From assembly GCA_021845685.1 (NCBI GenBank), contig JAJZVN010000006.1, positions 52,896 through 116,895 on the forward strand: 64,000 nucleotides of DNA. The letters run 5' to 3'. Position numbers and translations under genes: made by a program. Origin of the DNA: a bacterium (lineage in GTDB: Bacteria; SZUA-79; Acidulodesulfobacterales; Acidulodesulfobacteraceae). A model generated the notes under the pieces. That model was given only the letters and a program-made list of their open reading frames with translations, was not told the DNA's origin and ran no database searches. Shown piece by piece: positions 55,291 through 62,876 of this stretch; the first letter of the stretch is position 1, and every line of letters begins with the position of its first letter.

Positions 55291-55502
55291 AATTAGTCGG
55301 TATAGAAAAAATAGCGGAGATATTGGATACGCCAGCGAAGACGATTTACGAATGGACTTCTACCAAGAAAATCCCTCATTACAAAATCAATCGGCTCGTT
55401 AAATTCGATATCGACGCCGTAATAGCATGGCTTGAAACTTGCGAAGTTAAACCGTATAATAAGGGAACAGGCGGAAAGTCCCTTAAAGGAGGTAAGAGAT
55501 AA
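55287..55502 (+). CDS. excisionase-like HTH protein (element 2)
   Basis: A 71-residue HTH_17 protein (IEKIAEILDTPAKTIYEWTS then KKIPHYKINRLVKF). Start overlaps the MoxR stop; its stop overlaps the integrase start (TAATG). Likely directionality factor. Confidence 0.82.
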   Translation: MKLVGIEKIAEILDTPAKTIYEWTSTKKIPHYKINRLVKFDIDAVIAWLETCEVKPYNKGTGGKSLKGGKR

Positions 55503-56563
55503 TGGGACTTTTCAAAAGAAAAAACAGCCCTTATTATTTTATGAAGTTTCAGCTTAACGGCCAGCTTATTTATGAATCTACCAGGACTGCAAATAAAAAA
55601 CTTGCCGAAGAAATTTACTTAAACAGGCGGCATGAAATTATTACGGGCATCGAGCCGGAAAAAGAAAGAAAAGTTTTGCAGAAGTTTACATTTAACGAGC
55701 TGACGGAAAGGTATCTATCTTATACGGACGGACGGTTAAAGAGCCACAGCCGGTTAAAATCGTTTATAAAAAAGCTTATAAAAACATTCGGCAATATAAG
55801 ATTAGATGATTTTAACCTGATATTAATTGAGAATATGCAGTCTGAAATCATTAAAAACAATTTATCGGTTGCATATGCCAACAGATTAACGGCTATTCTT
55901 AAAAGAATGTTTACAAAAGCTTTAGATTGGGAAATGATAAACGAAGGTGTACTAAAGAGAATAAGGTCGATTAAGTTGATAAAGGGCGAAGTTAAAAGGC
56001 TGAGATACCTTGATGAAGACGAGGCCGAACGGCTAATCGGAAACTGCGGCGATAATTTAAGGGCTATCGTAATAACGGCATTAAATACCGGCATGCGCAA
56101 ATCGGAAATCCTGCGTTTGACATGGGACAGAGTTGATTTAAAAAACCGAATAATTCTTCTGGACAAAACCAAGAACGGTGAGCGCAGGGAGATACCGGTA
56201 AACGAAACCTTGTTTGGGGTGCTTTCTGGAATAGTCCGGAGAATAGACTGCGGCTATATATTTTTTAATCCCAAAACATTAAGGCCTTTGGACAATGTTA
56301 AAAAGAGTTTTGCGTCCGCTTTAAGAAAATCGCATATATTAGATTTTCGTTTTCACGATTTAAGGCATACGTTTGCGAGCCGGTTAGTTATGAAAGGGAT
56401 TGACCTGACGACCGTTAAGGAACTGTTAGGACATAAGGATATTAAGATGACTTTAAGGTATGCTCATTTATCGGCTCCGCATATTAAGGACGCCGTTGCT
56501 ATTTTAGATGACCGTTGCAAAATCGTTGCAGTGGATTATAAGGAAGAAATTAACAATTCTTAA
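55502..56563 (+). CDS. tyrosine integrase of element 2
   Basis: The 353-residue recombinase is homologous to 24683. Catalytic set: NTGMRKSEIL, KTKNGERREIP, HDLRH, GHKD and LRYAHL. GGAGG precedes the start. Residues 75-148 are identical to the element 1 enzyme, whereas the first ~70 residues (arm-binding) differ. The 3' end carries the putative arm site; the core begins 14 bases after the stop. Confidence 0.95.
   Translation: MGLFKRKNSPYYFMKFQLNGQLIYESTRTANKKLAEEIYLNRRHEIITGIEPEKERKVLQKFTFNELTERYLSYTDGRLKSHSRLKSFIKKLIKTFGNIRLDDFNLILIENMQSEIIKNNLSVAYANRLTAILKRMFTKALDWEMINEGVLKRIRSIKLIKGEVKRLRYLDEDEAERLIGNCGDNLRAIVITALNTGMRKSEILRLTWDRVDLKNRIILLDKTKNGERREIPVNETLFGVLSGIVRRIDCGYIFFNPKTLRPLDNVKKSFASALRKSHILDFRFHDLRHTFASRLVMKGIDLTTVKELLGHKDIKMTLRYAHLSAPHIKDAVAILDDRCKIVAVDYKEEINNS
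56513..56530 (+). promoter_or_regulatory. putative right arm site of element 2
   Basis: CGTTGCA twice, 11 bases apart, inside the last codons of int. It ends 48 bases before the core, the same geometry as element 1, and matches 25939-25956. Confidence 0.62.
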
Positions 56564-56577
56564 AACCTTGTATTTTA

Positions 56578-56622
56578 TGGTGGGCTGTGTCGGAATCGAA
56601 CCGACGACCTACTGATTAAGAG
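56578..56622 (-). other. attachment site core 3: 3' part of tRNA-Lys(CUU)
   Basis: Third copy, T stem GTCGG/CCGAC around TTCGATT. Bases to the right (GCACAGGCTCT) do not complete the anticodon stem, so this too is not an intact tRNA gene. It separates element 2 from a third element. Confidence 0.9.
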
Positions 56623-56684
56623 GCACAGGCTCTATATTATAACTTATTGATATTATTAACAATTATTGGCATATTTAAAATACG

Positions 56685-56701
56685 GTAGCAATATAGTAGC
56701 A
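56685..56701 (+). promoter_or_regulatory. possible left arm site of element 3
   Basis: GTAGCA occurs twice, 11 bases apart (CGGTAGCAATATAGTAGCAA). It has the same period as the arm pairs of elements 1 and 2 but lies 63, not 121, bases from the core. Confidence 0.4.
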
Positions 56702-56742
56702 AAACGGAATTTATAAATATAATTTATTAAATTAGACGCTAT

Positions 56743-57144
56743 TTACTCGGATAATTCAGGAAGTTTTTTCATAATAAATAATCGCACATTTTCTGCTATT
56801 AAAACGGCTTCTGTTTCTTTTTCTTTAGATAAAATTATATAATTTCTATCATACCTTATTTCTACGGCATAATCTGTTAACGAATCGGCGTTTATTTCAT
56901 ATAATTCATTAAAATCTTCATCAATTTCAATTGCATTTTGTATTAGCAGTGAAATATCATGCGTTTTTTTATAAGGTTTATCGTAATAAATCAAATAAGT
57001 CTTTATATATTTTTCAACTGCTTGCTGCATTGAAAAACAAACCAATCTTTTAAATTCATCGGGATTATTGGTATGTAATTTTTTACCGTCTTTAAAATCT
57101 TCTTCTGCAATATGAAACAGTTCTTTAGCCTAGGTTTTGCTCAT
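56743..57144 (-). pseudogene. HEPN-domain protein with early TAG codon
   Basis: The frame starts at ATG 57144, overlapping the MNT stop (ATGA), but codon 5 is TAG (57130-57132). The rest, ELFHIAEEDFKDGKKLHTNN then FSMQQAVEKYIKTYLIYYDK, is a complete HEPN domain. Translation could restart inside, but that would cut the first helix. HEPN proteins pair with MNT nucleotidyltransferases as toxin and antitoxin. Confidence 0.65.
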
Positions 57145-57497
57145 AAAGACGTGCCTTCATTTAATACATAATAATCTAAATAACCGACATCATGATTTTT
57201 TTCTTTCCATTTTTTTGTAGATGCAATAAAAATGTCGTTAGACGTTTTATTTGTTATAGCCAGCCTTCTGCGAATTTTCACGGACATATCCCATTTTAAT
57301 TGCCCTTCTATTTCTTTATCGGTAACAACAAAAAAATCCCAGTCGCTGTCTTCGTTAAAGTCTCCCCTTGCGCGCGAACCGAATAAATAGACAGCTTCTA
57401 CTTTGTAGTTGTACTTTTCTACTTCTTCGGTTATTATGCTTTTAGCTGTTTTAAGTATGCCTAAAGCTTCTTCTTTATATTGCATGTTTGTATTCAT
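57141..57497 (-). CDS. MNT-type nucleotidyltransferase (antitoxin of HEPN pair)
   Basis: A 118-residue protein with the polymerase-beta core YLFGSRARGDFNEDSDWDFF (GS...DxD). In HEPN-MNT systems this enzyme modifies and silences the HEPN RNase. Here its partner has a nonsense codon, so the module may be dead or the antitoxin solitary. Confidence 0.85.
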   Translation of the reverse strand: MNTNMQYKEEALGILKTAKSIITEEVEKYNYKVEAVYLFGSRARGDFNEDSDWDFFVVTDKEIEGQLKWDMSVKIRRRLAITNKTSNDIFIASTKKWKEKNHDVGYLDYYVLNEGTSL

Positions 57498-57583
57498 TAT
57501 AATAATAATTAATTATAATAATTGCTGCCGTTATATTATATAAAATAGATATTTATATCCAGAATTATTTTACCGCTCATTAA

Positions 57584-57808
57584 TCAATACCTAACTTCTT
57601 GCAAACCTTCGTCTATAGCTTTAGAAATTTCACGTAAACCGTTTGCGGAAATAGTTCCTTTAAATCGTAAGAGGGCTTCCCCTTTTACTCCTTTTGGCGA
57701 TAAAGATTTTACAAAATCTAAAACACGAAGCTAAAGATTATAAGGAAGTTTGTCTATCTGATTTATAATATTTTCCTTGATATAAGCATTTTGGGTATTT
57801 GCCGTAAT
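57584..57808 (-). pseudogene. decayed antitoxin (DUF2281/VapB-like)
   Basis: The 75-codon frame has ATT where a start would be, 7 bases after AGAGGA, and one internal TAG. The conserved text is INQIDKLPYNL, stop, LRVLDFVKSL, then FKGTISANGLREISKAIDEG. Start loss plus nonsense codon show decay. No toxin is next to it. Confidence 0.6.
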
Positions 57809-58410
57809 TTATTTCCTCTTTTTATTACCTAACTTTGATACATATGTTATATATATTCAGTATACCTTAATTATATAAATATATATTTTTATTATAATAA
57901 ATTTGTGATAAATTTACAAAAACTTTTCAATTATTTAGACTTTCTATTTATTGTATCAAATTTTTTAAATAATTTATTTATTATAATAATGCCCCAGATT
58001 TGTTTAATAATTTCTCAATAAATGTCATAATATATGTAGATTATATTAATTAAAACAAATAATTAACAAAACATTTTTATAGAAAAATATATCAGACAAA
58101 ATCAGGCAGGCTAATTAATCAGGCAATCAGGCATTAACCTTTTTTATTAGTTGCGTCCCTCTGCCGCGCTTACAAGCCGCATCAGGCAGAGGTTATTTTC
58201 AGGCAAGTAGCGTAAAGCCATAAAGCCGTAAAGCAATAAAGATATAACAAGATTGTTTAAAATTACGTGTCAGTATGATAGATGTGCCTAATCTTAAATA
58301 AAAGAGATTAGCAAAGAATTTTTAGCGCTTTTTCTCAGATAGCCTTTTTCCGATATGGAATATTTATGACGAGATATAAAACTTATAAAGTATTATATTA
58401 ATAATATTAA
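57809..58410. other. gene-free stretch
   Basis: TTACCTAACTTTGATA at 57826 resembles the terminus of the unit at 9950. A hairpin CCTCTGCC/GGCAGAGG with GCG...CGC lies at about 58157-58193. The rest shows no gene. Confidence 0.45.
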
Positions 58411-58740
58411 ATGTTTTATAACAATCAAGATAATTTATATATCTTTAATCGAAACGGGGCTAAATTAACCGATTTTAAGCATTCCTTTTCATACGTCGTG
58501 CAGAAATGCCGGACTTGAAGATATGCGCATCCATATGATTTAAGGCATGTATTTGCTTCTAAAATGGTTATGCACGGCATGAGCCTGTATATCATCACAA
58601 GGGAGCTGTTAGGACATAAGACGACGCAAATGACGAAAAGATATATCCATTTGGTACCTAAGACACTGAAGAAGGCGGTTGAAAATAAACGCAATATGCC
58701 GGGTGAATTTAGTTGCAATTTAACATGGAGGAAGAAGTAA
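58411..58740 (+). pseudogene. tyrosine integrase C-terminal remnant
   Basis: In one frame: YIFNRNGAKLTDFKHSF, then TGA, then HPYDLRHVFASKMVMHGMSL, ELLGHKTTQMTKRYIHL and a basic tail. This covers only the last ~110 residues of an integrase, with one stop codon. It is a relic of another element, distinct from both intact integrases. Confidence 0.8.
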
Positions 58741-58954
58741 TATCATCACCGAATGTATAATGAAACATAAACATAAAATATAAAATTAAATTCTTCCATT
58801 ATCTTGAATATAATAAGAAGATAAAATATATTTGCCTATTTTCTGAAAATAGGTGTATAATATTTATATATGTGTTGAATAATTTATTAATATTAAATTA
58901 ATTTTAAATGCGCAAGCCGATAACAAATATAAAATATCTTCGCGGAGGCAACAA

Positions 58955-59218
58955 ATGGAGACGTTAATAGTAGGGGAAAGAGGACAGATTACAATTCCGA
59001 GTAATTTAAGAAAAAAATATAATATAAAAAGTAAACAGCCGGTTTTACTTGAAGAAAGAAACGGAGAGCTTATTATAAAACCCGCTTATGCGATACCTTT
59101 AAAAAAATTAAAGCAAATGGCAAGAACATTTGACGATAATTTTATAAAAGAGCTTATAGAAGAAGATATATTAAAAGAAAATGAAAAAGTTAAAATCTTA
59201 AATAAATGGAAAAGTTAA
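58955..59218 (+). CDS. AbrB/MazE-type antitoxin
   Basis: An 87-residue protein with swapped-hairpin AbrB domain (VGERGQITIPSNLRKKYNIK). CGGAGG precedes the start. It overlaps the PIN gene by 13 bases, forming a type II toxin-antitoxin operon; the C-terminus should hold the toxin. Confidence 0.88.
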   Translation: METLIVGERGQITIPSNLRKKYNIKSKQPVLLEERNGELIIKPAYAIPLKKLKQMARTFDDNFIKELIEEDILKENEKVKILNKWKS

Positions 59219-59652
59219 AGGTTTTTTTGGATAGTAATATTGTGTTTTCCGCTGCTTATTCGGGAAAAGAAAAATCTCGGTCCTACATTTTTTTTGAACT
59301 TCAAGACTTAAATATTATCGAAATTTATATATCAAATCTCGTTAAGTTTGAAACAACTCATAATATAAATATAAAAAAACCTGAAAAATTAGATTTTTTA
59401 AACGAACTTTTAAATAAAGTCAATATACTTGAAGATATAGATATTTACAATCAGTATATAGAATCACTCCCGGAAAACGATAGGATAATTTTATCATCCG
59501 CTATTTATCACAATATAGATTTTTTTATCACGGGGAATACTAAAGATTTTTTAATTTTTTATAATAAAAAAATATCAAACACTCTAATTTTAAGCAATAA
59601 AAACTTTTTAGAACGAACTTTTCGGACACCGGACAATGCAGATGACATATAA
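59206..59652 (+). CDS. PIN-domain toxin ribonuclease
   Basis: A 148-residue protein: KVFLDSNIVFSAAYSG gives the first acidic residue, ISNLVKFETTHNI the Glu, and LPENDRIILSSA and DFFITGNTKDF the last two. These make a metal-dependent RNase centre. Paired with the AbrB-like antitoxin before it. Confidence 0.87.
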   Translation: MEKLKVFLDSNIVFSAAYSGKEKSRSYIFFELQDLNIIEIYISNLVKFETTHNINIKKPEKLDFLNELLNKVNILEDIDIYNQYIESLPENDRIILSSAIYHNIDFFITGNTKDFLIFYNKKISNTLILSNKNFLERTFRTPDNADDI

Positions 59653-59767
59653 AGAAGATTTAAGACGGAATAAAGCAAAATCTTTTTTAAAAGATTTAAT
59701 GCTTATTCCTCATTTTAATATTTCAAAGAAAAAATTAAATAAATCTGTTAAAATAATTAAAAAATAA
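59636..59767 (+). CDS. possible small basic protein
   Basis: A 43-codon frame overlapping the PIN gene end. Lys-rich (FLKDLMLIPHFNISKKKLNK). It is supported only by position and lack of gaps; it may be chance. Confidence 0.3.
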   Translation: MQMTYKEDLRRNKAKSFLKDLMLIPHFNISKKKLNKSVKIIKK

Positions 59768-59771
59768 ATTT

Positions 59772-60104
59772 ATGAAAAATAAAAATATAAATAAAATTAC
59801 GACATATAAAAATTATTATTTTAGATATATAATACAAAATATCCAATGTTTGATTCTTAACGATTTTTTAAATAACAATCCGCTAATAAAAGAAACAAAA
59901 GATTATATGGGCGATTTTAAAACTATTGATAATTCAGTAAGAAAAACTATAGTATCACTAATTAAAAAATATCAAAAACAAGGGAAGGTATATACTAAAC
60001 TATTTAATTATTTTATAAAAATAGAAAACGGCATTTTATACATTAGAGATACGGATTGGGGAAATAGCAGATATAAAAAAACAAAATCTTATAAAAAATT
60101 CTAA
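59772..60104 (+). CDS. hypothetical protein
   Basis: A 110-residue basic protein rich in Lys, Tyr and Asn. No motif recognised and no clear ribosome site. Lies downstream of the PIN operon. Confidence 0.45.
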   Translation: MKNKNINKITTYKNYYFRYIIQNIQCLILNDFLNNNPLIKETKDYMGDFKTIDNSVRKTIVSLIKKYQKQGKVYTKLFNYFIKIENGILYIRDTDWGNSRYKKTKSYKKF

Positions 60105-60269
60105 AAAACAAGAAATCAATAGTCAGCAAATCTTTATAAGATAAGGCTCTGCAAACAATATGCCTTAAAACGCATTACAGAGCGTTTAAACGGCATATTC
60201 AAAAAGGCAATAGAAACACACATTAACTGTATAATTAAAACTTAATATTTTAGATAAGATAAACGAAAA

Positions 60270-60581
60270 ATGGAAGAAAAAAACAAAAATAAAATTTTAT
60301 ATTTAGTAACAAAAAAACTTTCTAATAAATCAGATAAAAATGCTGTTATAGAATTTATAAAAAATGGAGATTCTGTAATAGATGATTATAATGATGAGAT
60401 GAGTAGAATTTTAATTAAATCTTTATTGGAAATATTAAGCGAAGACCAAAAACGAGAATTGCATATGGAAATTTGTATGGCGGAAGGAGATAATTACGAG
60501 CGTATGGGATTAGAAAAAACATTGGTTGTTTTATTGTTATATAAACCTTTTGAAAAATTTTTAAAAAATACGCAGTTTTAG
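60270..60581 (+). CDS. hypothetical protein
   Basis: A 103-residue acidic helical protein (ILIKSLLEILSEDQKRELHM). No family recognised. It precedes the secreted protein at 60650. Confidence 0.5.
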   Translation: MEEKNKNKILYLVTKKLSNKSDKNAVIEFIKNGDSVIDDYNDEMSRILIKSLLEILSEDQKRELHMEICMAEGDNYERMGLEKTLVVLLLYKPFEKFLKNTQF

Positions 60582-60649
60582 CGTTGTAGATTTAGACCTT
60601 AAAACTTAAAATTATAAATTATAATATTAAAAGGAGGATATATATAATT

Positions 60650-61162
60650 ATGAAAAAAATATTATTAGCTTTTGTTTTTATATTTATATTTTCATCACAA
60701 GCCTTTTCTTTCGGTATTTTTAATATCCCTTATAATAAATCCGATTCTAACTTTAATAAACTTGCCATGCGGGTTTATAATTCCAATAGCCCTTATATTT
60801 ACACTTACGGGGCTTATACCTATAATGCAATACCGATAACAACTACTATGTCCGGGTGTAAAATAATAGCCGTTATCAGAACAATGCAAGGCTTCGGAAA
60901 TAAGAATATAGAAAATTATAGAATATGTAACGGAAATATTACTGAAGTCAGAAATACTAATCCTGCGGGATGGAATAATTTGCCAAACGGCATAAAACCT
61001 GTTATAAATAATGTAATTGCCGAAGCCAGGCAATACGGCAAAGCAACGGCTAATTATTACGGATATAGGGTAATAGGCAGGGCGCAGGCTTATAATAACG
61101 GAAACGCCGTTTATGTTTATGTCCTGAACGGTATAAAGTTAGAAGCGATGATGAGGTTTTAA
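60650..61162 (+). CDS. secreted protein of unknown function
   Basis: A 170-residue protein with a strong signal peptide (cut after AFS). The mature part is Asn/Tyr-rich with two cysteines that may form a disulfide (SGCKIIAV and YRICNGN). AAGGAGG precedes the start. Possibly a conjugation-associated periplasmic protein. Confidence 0.65.
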   Translation: MKKILLAFVFIFIFSSQAFSFGIFNIPYNKSDSNFNKLAMRVYNSNSPYIYTYGAYTYNAIPITTTMSGCKIIAVIRTMQGFGNKNIENYRICNGNITEVRNTNPAGWNNLPNGIKPVINNVIAEARQYGKATANYYGYRVIGRAQAYNNGNAVYVYVLNGIKLEAMMRF

Positions 61163-61189
61163 AGATAATAAAAATATAATATAATATTA

Positions 61190-61384
61190 ATGAAAATAAG
61201 GAAAATATTGATGATAAAAGAATCAAGATTACATCCTATTTTAAAATGGGCAGGCGGAAAGGAACAGGAACTGAAATATATTCATCCTGTCATACCCGCA
61301 AAATTTAACCGTTATTTCGAACCCTTTGTCGGCGGAGGAGCCGTATTCTTTTCTATTAATTCCGGTGAACTACTCCCGCCTTAA
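61190..61384 (+). pseudogene. DNA adenine methylase (Dam-like), N-terminal fragment
   Basis: 64 codons: [20 protein letters not shown] then [18 protein letters not shown], motifs X and I of Dam-type methylases, which normally have ~270 residues. The frame stops in a perfect hairpin right after motif I; motif IV (DPPY) is absent. Truncated by an insertion or deletion. Confidence 0.75.
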
Positions 61385-61403
61385 GAGGCGTGAGTAGTTC
61401 ACC
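61364..61403. repeat. hairpin at the Dam breakpoint
   Basis: GGTGAACTACTCCCGCCT pairs with GAGGCGTGAGTAGTTCACC, one mismatch. Such hairpins containing GTGAACTACTC/GAGTAGTTCAC are seen at ends of IS200/IS605-type elements, which would explain the truncation. No transposase remains. Confidence 0.55.
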
Positions 61404-61618
61404 CTACCTATCCTAATAACCGTCCTTGCCGCCCTTATCCTTTACGGCTTTTTTTACGGAAAAAACTGAATAGCAAAATTCCTTTCAAATTTGCCTTTTC
61501 CCGCCTTTAATTTGACTTTTAATACAAACACAGTAGTATATATATAAATAAGGCTTGCAATGGGCAAGCAGGAGTTAATTTTAAACATACGCGAGAGCGT
61601 GTGGGGGAGAGAGAGAAA

Positions 61619-61849
61619 ATGATAACTGGACTTGATATGCTTATAGGTCTTGGGGTGCTTGTAGTGATTGCGGCGATAGGGAGCGTATACCTTGTTAGGC
61701 ATCCCGAAAAACTCGACCCTAATAATCCCGTTAATAAGGAATATTATAATAATCATAAGAATGATTTTGATGATTATAATCCCGCTACTGGTTTGCCTAT
61801 GGAAGGTGCTATAGATACTGGCGGACATCGTTATGGTTGTGATGATTAA
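61619..61849 (+). CDS. small membrane-anchored protein
   Basis: A 76-residue protein from ATG 61619 (GGGGGAGAG upstream). One N-terminal helix (LIGLGVLVVIAAIGSVYLV), then an Asn/Asp-rich tail (PNNPVNKEYYNNHKNDFDDY). Unknown function. Confidence 0.6.
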   Translation: MITGLDMLIGLGVLVVIAAIGSVYLVRHPEKLDPNNPVNKEYYNNHKNDFDDYNPATGLPMEGAIDTGGHRYGCDD

Positions 61850-61871
61850 CCTGATATTAATGATAACTGCT

Positions 61872-61910
61872 AAAATAGCCTACATATTTTATATATAGGC
61901 TATTTTTTTT
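61872..61910. terminator. rho-independent terminator
   Basis: AAAATAGCCTA and TAGGCTATTTT pair, followed by more T. It ends the small gene at 61619, ahead of the ExoVII-like gene. Confidence 0.8.
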
Positions 61911-61919
61911 AAAAAAATT

Positions 61920-62849
61920 ATGAAACAAGAAATATTAACCGTCAAAGAATATTCCGATTTTTTAAACAATACTATAGAAACATGCGTTAGAAAAAATAAT
62001 TTTCTTATATCTTTAAAAGGTGTTATAGGCGAAATAGAAGACAAAGGCTATCAAAAATATTATGTTCCTTTTTATGATACACAAGATAGAAATATATTCT
62101 TACAATTAGAGGCCATAAAAAATTTATTAAAAACGGAATATAGCAATAAAGCGGCTATAATTTCAGGATATCCTTCTTTAAATAATTTTAAAGGTAGACC
62201 TGAAATTAAAATATCCGTATCAAACATTGAAATCATTTCTGAAATACCGCAAGAAACCGCAAAACAAGAAATATCACTTATAAAATTATTCAATAAAAAG
62301 AAAAACGATATAAAGATATTCCCCGTTTTAAATGATAAATATAAATTGTTTTTAATATATCCTAAATCGGCTAAAACATTGCCCGATTTTAAAAATCAGA
62401 TTCGGGACATTGATAATTTTATTAATTTAAAAGAAAAAAATATCAATATAATGGATGCAAATGAGATTAAACAGGCATTAAACGATTCTGTTGAATTTAA
62501 TCCTAATTTGCTTGTTATTATAAGGGGTGGTGGTGATAGTTCCGAATTTTCCATTTTTAACGATAAAGATTTAATAGAAAAGTGGATAAATATAAAATCT
62601 TTTAAAATTTCGGCAATAGGACATTCGCAGGATAGGACTTATCTTGATTTTTTTGCCGATGCCAGTTTGGATACACCGACAGATGCCGGAATATATATAA
62701 AAGAGCAAATCGAACTTATAAAAGAAAAAGAAATATTTAATAAAAAACTGGAAGAGAATAATAAAAAATTTACTAACCGAGAACGGGCACTTATCACGGT
62801 AATTATTTTACTTATAATTACGGCAATAATTATCTTTTTTTTAAAGTAA
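61920..62849 (+). CDS. exonuclease VII large-subunit-like protein with C-terminal membrane anchor
   Basis: A 309-residue protein. N-terminal OB-fold-like region, then LVIIRGGGDSSEFSIFNDKD, KISAIGHSQDRTYLDFFADA and SLDTPTDAGIYI, matching the XseA core (RGGGS, GHE.D, D..AD.RA.TPT). The long coiled coils that bind XseB in ExoVII are missing; instead the chain ends in one membrane helix (LITVIILLIITAIIIFFL). No xseB is nearby. A membrane-tied nuclease is inferred. Confidence 0.75.
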   Translation: MKQEILTVKEYSDFLNNTIETCVRKNNFLISLKGVIGEIEDKGYQKYYVPFYDTQDRNIFLQLEAIKNLLKTEYSNKAAIISGYPSLNNFKGRPEIKISVSNIEIISEIPQETAKQEISLIKLFNKKKNDIKIFPVLNDKYKLFLIYPKSAKTLPDFKNQIRDIDNFINLKEKNINIMDANEIKQALNDSVEFNPNLLVIIRGGGDSSEFSIFNDKDLIEKWINIKSFKISAIGHSQDRTYLDFFADASLDTPTDAGIYIKEQIELIKEKEIFNKKLEENNKKFTNRERALITVIILLIITAIIIFFLK

Positions 62850-62876
62850 TAATATTATTTTAACGGGTATCTAAAG

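Larger units (their letters stand above)
25774..56622. mobile_element. integrative and conjugative element 2 (30.8 kb)
   Basis: Bounded by direct tRNA-Lys cores at 25774 and 56578, with xis and int at the right end. It carries R-M cargo, repressor, replication and partition genes, coupling ATPase, relaxation-like protein, a second methyltransferase and a full set of T4SS genes. It should be capable of self-transfer if a relaxase function is present. Confidence 0.88.

Noticed and set aside
16354..56622. Intact tRNA-Lys genes at the three cores
   Set aside because: Only the anticodon-loop-to-CCA part is present; the sequence on the 5' side does not pair with the anticodon stem or supply a D arm and acceptor strand.
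27307..57732. Recoding of TAG as a sense codon
   Set aside because: Several in-frame TAGs occur, but TAG also ends many tightly packed genes here (for example at 33083, 38341, 45558, 51915), and one affected gene has also lost its start codon. Decay is simpler.
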